Assembly: GCA_938042245.1 (NCBI GenBank)
Contig: CALIRO010000036.1
Span: 1-63,611, forward strand
Origin: an uncultured Thermoguttaceae bacterium
GTDB taxonomy: Bacteria; Planctomycetota; Planctomycetia; Pirellulales; Thermoguttaceae
Direction of reading: 5' to 3'
Length of the DNA: 63,611 nucleotides
Within the stretch, counting starts at the first letter, position 1. Each line of letters starts with the position of its first letter. Positions 61,624-63,611 of this stretch are shown one piece after another. The translations under genes and the position numbers were made by a program. The notes under the pieces were generated by a model, which saw only the letters and a list, made by a program, of their open reading frames with translations, was not told the origin of the DNA and did no database searches.

Positions 61624-62694
61624 ATGAGAAACAAATTTTTATTATCCGATGGGCTGCTCCGGTTCGGTCTTTTGTTGGCTTTTTGGAGCTTGGGAATTTG
61701 GGGTGATTTGGTTTCAGCCGGATTGCCGAGGCTTTGGGCCGCCGAGGAAGCTAAACCGATTCGAGTGGGCATCATCGGGCTAGACGCCCATGCCGTGCCC
61801 TGGACCGAAATCATTACCAGCCCGGATGCCCCGCCCGAACTGAAATGCCTGAAGGTTGTGGCGGCGGTGCCAGCCTATAGCCCGGACATCCCATTTAGTG
61901 CCCAGAACATCCAAAAAAACACGGAGCGGATGCGGCAAATGGGCGTAGAGATCGTCGAAACCATTGAGGCGATGCTTCCGCAGGTCGATGCGGTAATGCT
62001 TCTGAGCATTGACGGCCGGCCGCACCTGGAGCAGGCCAAGCCGGTCTTCCGGGCCCGAAAGCCTTTGTTTATCGACAAGCCGGTCGCTGCCTCGCTGAGC
62101 GATGTGGTACGGATTTACGATCTGGCTGCCAAGAGCGGAACCCCCTGCTTCTCGAATTCCTCGCTCCGGTACAGTCCCGGCATTGCCCAGATGCGCAGCG
62201 ACCCCCGAGTAGGCAAGGTAGTCGGCTGCGACGCCTATGGCCCGAACCACCCTTTGGAGCCAACCCATCCGGATCTATTCTACTATGGCATCCACGGGAC
62301 GGAACTTTTGTTTACCATCATGGGACCTGGCTGCAAGACGGTTAGCCGGGTAAAAACTCCTACCGCCGATTTCGTGGTCGGCGTGTGGGCAGACGGCCGA
62401 GTGGGTACGCTGCGCGGCATCCTCCAAGGGCAAACGGGCTTCGGCGCTACGGTCTTCGGCGACAAAAGCATCGCCCCAGCCGGTAAATTCGAGGGATATA
62501 CCCCGCTTCTGGTGGAGATCGCCCGCTTTTTCCAGACCGGCAAACCGCCCATCAGCGTGGAAGAAACCTTGGAAATCTACGCCTTCATGGAAGCGGCGGA
62601 CGAAAGCCGTCGCCGAGGCGGCTGCCCTGTGTCGGTCCAAGAAGTCCTAGACCAGGCCAGAAAGGCCGCCCAAGCCCAACCAGCTAAATTGTAA
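61624..62694 (+). CDS. exported Gfo/Idh/MocA family oxidoreductase
   Basis: The product has 356 residues from the ATG at 61624, with AGGAG upstream. Its N-terminus (LLRFGLLLAFWSLGIWGDLV, then LWAAEE) is a Sec-type signal peptide. IRVGIIGLDAHAVPWTEIIT begins the Rossmann-like domain, and KPLFIDKPVAASLSDVVRIY carries the DKP motif in place of the usual EKP. The C-terminal half has YYGIHGTELLFTIMGPGCKT. The nucleotide-binding glycine loop G-I-I-G-L-D-A-H is altered from GxGxxG, so cofactor binding may differ. Substrate unknown. It is probably not a copy of the Tat-type enzyme at 6.1 kb, since the signal and motifs differ. Confidence 0.85.
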   Translation: MRNKFLLSDGLLRFGLLLAFWSLGIWGDLVSAGLPRLWAAEEAKPIRVGIIGLDAHAVPWTEIITSPDAPPELKCLKVVAAVPAYSPDIPFSAQNIQKNTERMRQMGVEIVETIEAMLPQVDAVMLLSIDGRPHLEQAKPVFRARKPLFIDKPVAASLSDVVRIYDLAAKSGTPCFSNSSLRYSPGIAQMRSDPRVGKVVGCDAYGPNHPLEPTHPDLFYYGIHGTELLFTIMGPGCKTVSRVKTPTADFVVGVWADGRVGTLRGILQGQTGFGATVFGDKSIAPAGKFEGYTPLLVEIARFFQTGKPPISVEETLEIYAFMEAADESRRRGGCPVSVQEVLDQARKAAQAQPAKL

Positions 62695-62816
62695 ATTTGT
62701 TACGTATGATTTCCTCCCCCGCCAGCCAAAATCATTCACGCCGCTCTCTACCCGCCGTGCACCCATCCTCCCCCAAAGAAATACAATTGCCCCCGCTTTT
62801 TCGCCTGCTTTGCTAG

Positions 62817-63611
62817 TTATCCAACGGACTGGAAAACGTCTTGCCAGGCGGCCCAAATCCGCTCCGGTGAAGCTAGGTTTTCTTCCAGGTGTTTGCGGGC
62901 GGCCCGGACCATAAATTGCCGAAGGCCCTCTTCGTAGGCAAGCTTGGCTGCATAATAGGCCATCTCATCTTCCGTATCCGCCAAAAAGCCGGTCCGGCCG
63001 TGGACAATCATCTCCCGCCATCCCCATTTGTTATGCGCCACAATCGGCACTCCAGCAGCCATCGCCTCTAGGCCGCTGCGGGGCCAATTTTCCTGCGCCG
63101 CATCGCTTGCCTGAATCATTACGTGCAGACGACTAAAAAATTGCTGGGCCGTTTCGGCTCGGCTTGGCAACACCTCAGCCCACGAGGGCGGCGGGCCTAC
63201 CTTCTTTTCTACCTCCGAACTCCAGGCCATCACACGCGCACGAATCGGGTGCGGAATCCGCTGGTATATTTGCCATGTTCGGGCATGGTATTTATCCGGC
63301 GCCGGTCTACTAATACGGCCCACAATAAGCGGTTCTCCTTTTCGGTGCGGCAAGGGGCGAAATTGCCAGCCGTCTTCCTGCGGCATAAATGCTCCCCGTA
63401 CCAGGTGCATCTGTTCCGGCTTAACCCCATATTGGGCAAGCTGCGGTGCAAGAGTATCCAGCTGATGTTGGCTCTGGAACACGTAGGCGTCAAACGGTCC
63501 GCGTCGCTCATAATGGCGGCGTTCTGCCTCAAACAGCCAACACATACAACCTGCCCAGATAATCCGACAGCCCAGGTCGCGGAACTTGTCCGCATGGGCT
63601 AGGAATTGGCT
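62817..63611 (-). CDS. glycosyltransferase family 4-type protein, 5' end outside the window
   Basis: The minus-strand frame is open from the stop at 62817 through the window edge, with an in-frame ATG at 63545. The visible 265 residues contain IVGRISRPAPDKYHARTWQI, the typical start of the C-terminal nucleotide-sugar-binding domain, and WPRSGLEAMAAGVPIVAHNK with GWREMIVHGRTGFLADTEDE, the E-x7-E-like donor-binding region of GT-B enzymes. The N-terminal acceptor domain is incomplete. It probably transfers a sugar from a nucleotide donor in exopolysaccharide or glycan synthesis; the sugar is unknown. Confidence 0.88.
   Translation of the reverse strand, partial: SQFLAHADKFRDLGCRIIWAGCMCWLFEAERRHYERRGPFDAYVFQSQHQLDTLAPQLAQYGVKPEQMHLVRGAFMPQEDGWQFRPLPHRKGEPLIVGRISRPAPDKYHARTWQIYQRIPHPIRARVMAWSSEVEKKVGPPPSWAEVLPSRAETAQQFFSRLHVMIQASDAAQENWPRSGLEAMAAGVPIVAHNKWGWREMIVHGRTGFLADTEDEMAYYAAKLAYEEGLRQFMVRAARKHLEENLASPERIWAAWQDVFQSVG

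Overview
The window looks like a chromosomal segment from a planctomycete, probably Pirellulales- or Thermogutta-like. This is inferred from gene content and not from a search. The indicators are exported Gfo/Idh/MocA-type proteins with Tat or Sec signals, a PEP-CTERM sorting tail, very large secreted proteins with low-complexity linkers, a stand-alone RNA polymerase alpha C-terminal domain protein, a second SecA-like ATPase and moderately GC-rich coding sequence. I see no rRNA, tRNA, CRISPR array, transposase or prophage gene.

Layout. Positions 1-7.4 kb hold the 3' end of a group-3-type [NiFe] hydrogenase large subunit, a cNMP-binding protein, planctomycete-type secreted and HEAT-repeat proteins, a YbhB-family protein and a Tat-exported oxidoreductase. 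At 7.6-11 kb there are two damaged genes: a DUF4139 gene interrupted by two in-frame stop codons, and a PEP-CTERM lectin-like gene that has lost its 5' end. At 11-15 kb are a PGPGW membrane protein, an NYN-domain nuclease-like protein and an acyltransferase-ACP-acyl ligase fusion. At 15-16.2 kb is a two-gene operon of small exported cysteine-rich proteins with its own terminator. A 1.6-thousand-residue secretin-N-domain protein follows, then cysE, preceded by what looks like a cysteine-codon leader peptide with a hairpin over its stop codon. At 23-44 kb are two histidine kinases, a SecA2-like ATPase, a CARDB/DUF11-type surface protein, an ABC exporter pair, hemH, alaS and the alpha-CTD protein.

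Two accessory systems stand out. At 44.9-48.0 kb a small Tat-signal protein is followed by a PqqD-like protein, an HprK-related kinase and a NTP_transf_5 nucleotidyltransferase. This matches the poorly understood HPr-rel-A gene set and suggests a peptide-modification system with a candidate substrate. At 48.2-56.8 kb a minus-strand cluster encodes, in transcription order, an ArsR repressor, a YraQ/ArsP-type permease, a small thioredoxin, a Tat-exported flavin reductase, a DGC zinc-binding protein, a split-Soret-type dihaem cytochrome, two RCPTC thioredoxin-like proteins, a CcdA/ArsG-like thiol-electron carrier and a radical SAM/SPASM enzyme. Palindromic ArsR-type sites lie upstream of arsR and of the permease. 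The set reads as a metalloid- or thiol-stress export and redox module; its substrate is not shown by sequence.

The right end (57-63.6 kb) carries a PsiE-like membrane protein, a NagB-LmbE fusion, a secreted protein of unknown function, a second exported Gfo/Idh protein and a glycosyltransferase cut by the window edge. Short dispersed hairpin repeats, with arms related to TTCCCGC and GCGGGAA, recur in several intergenic regions.
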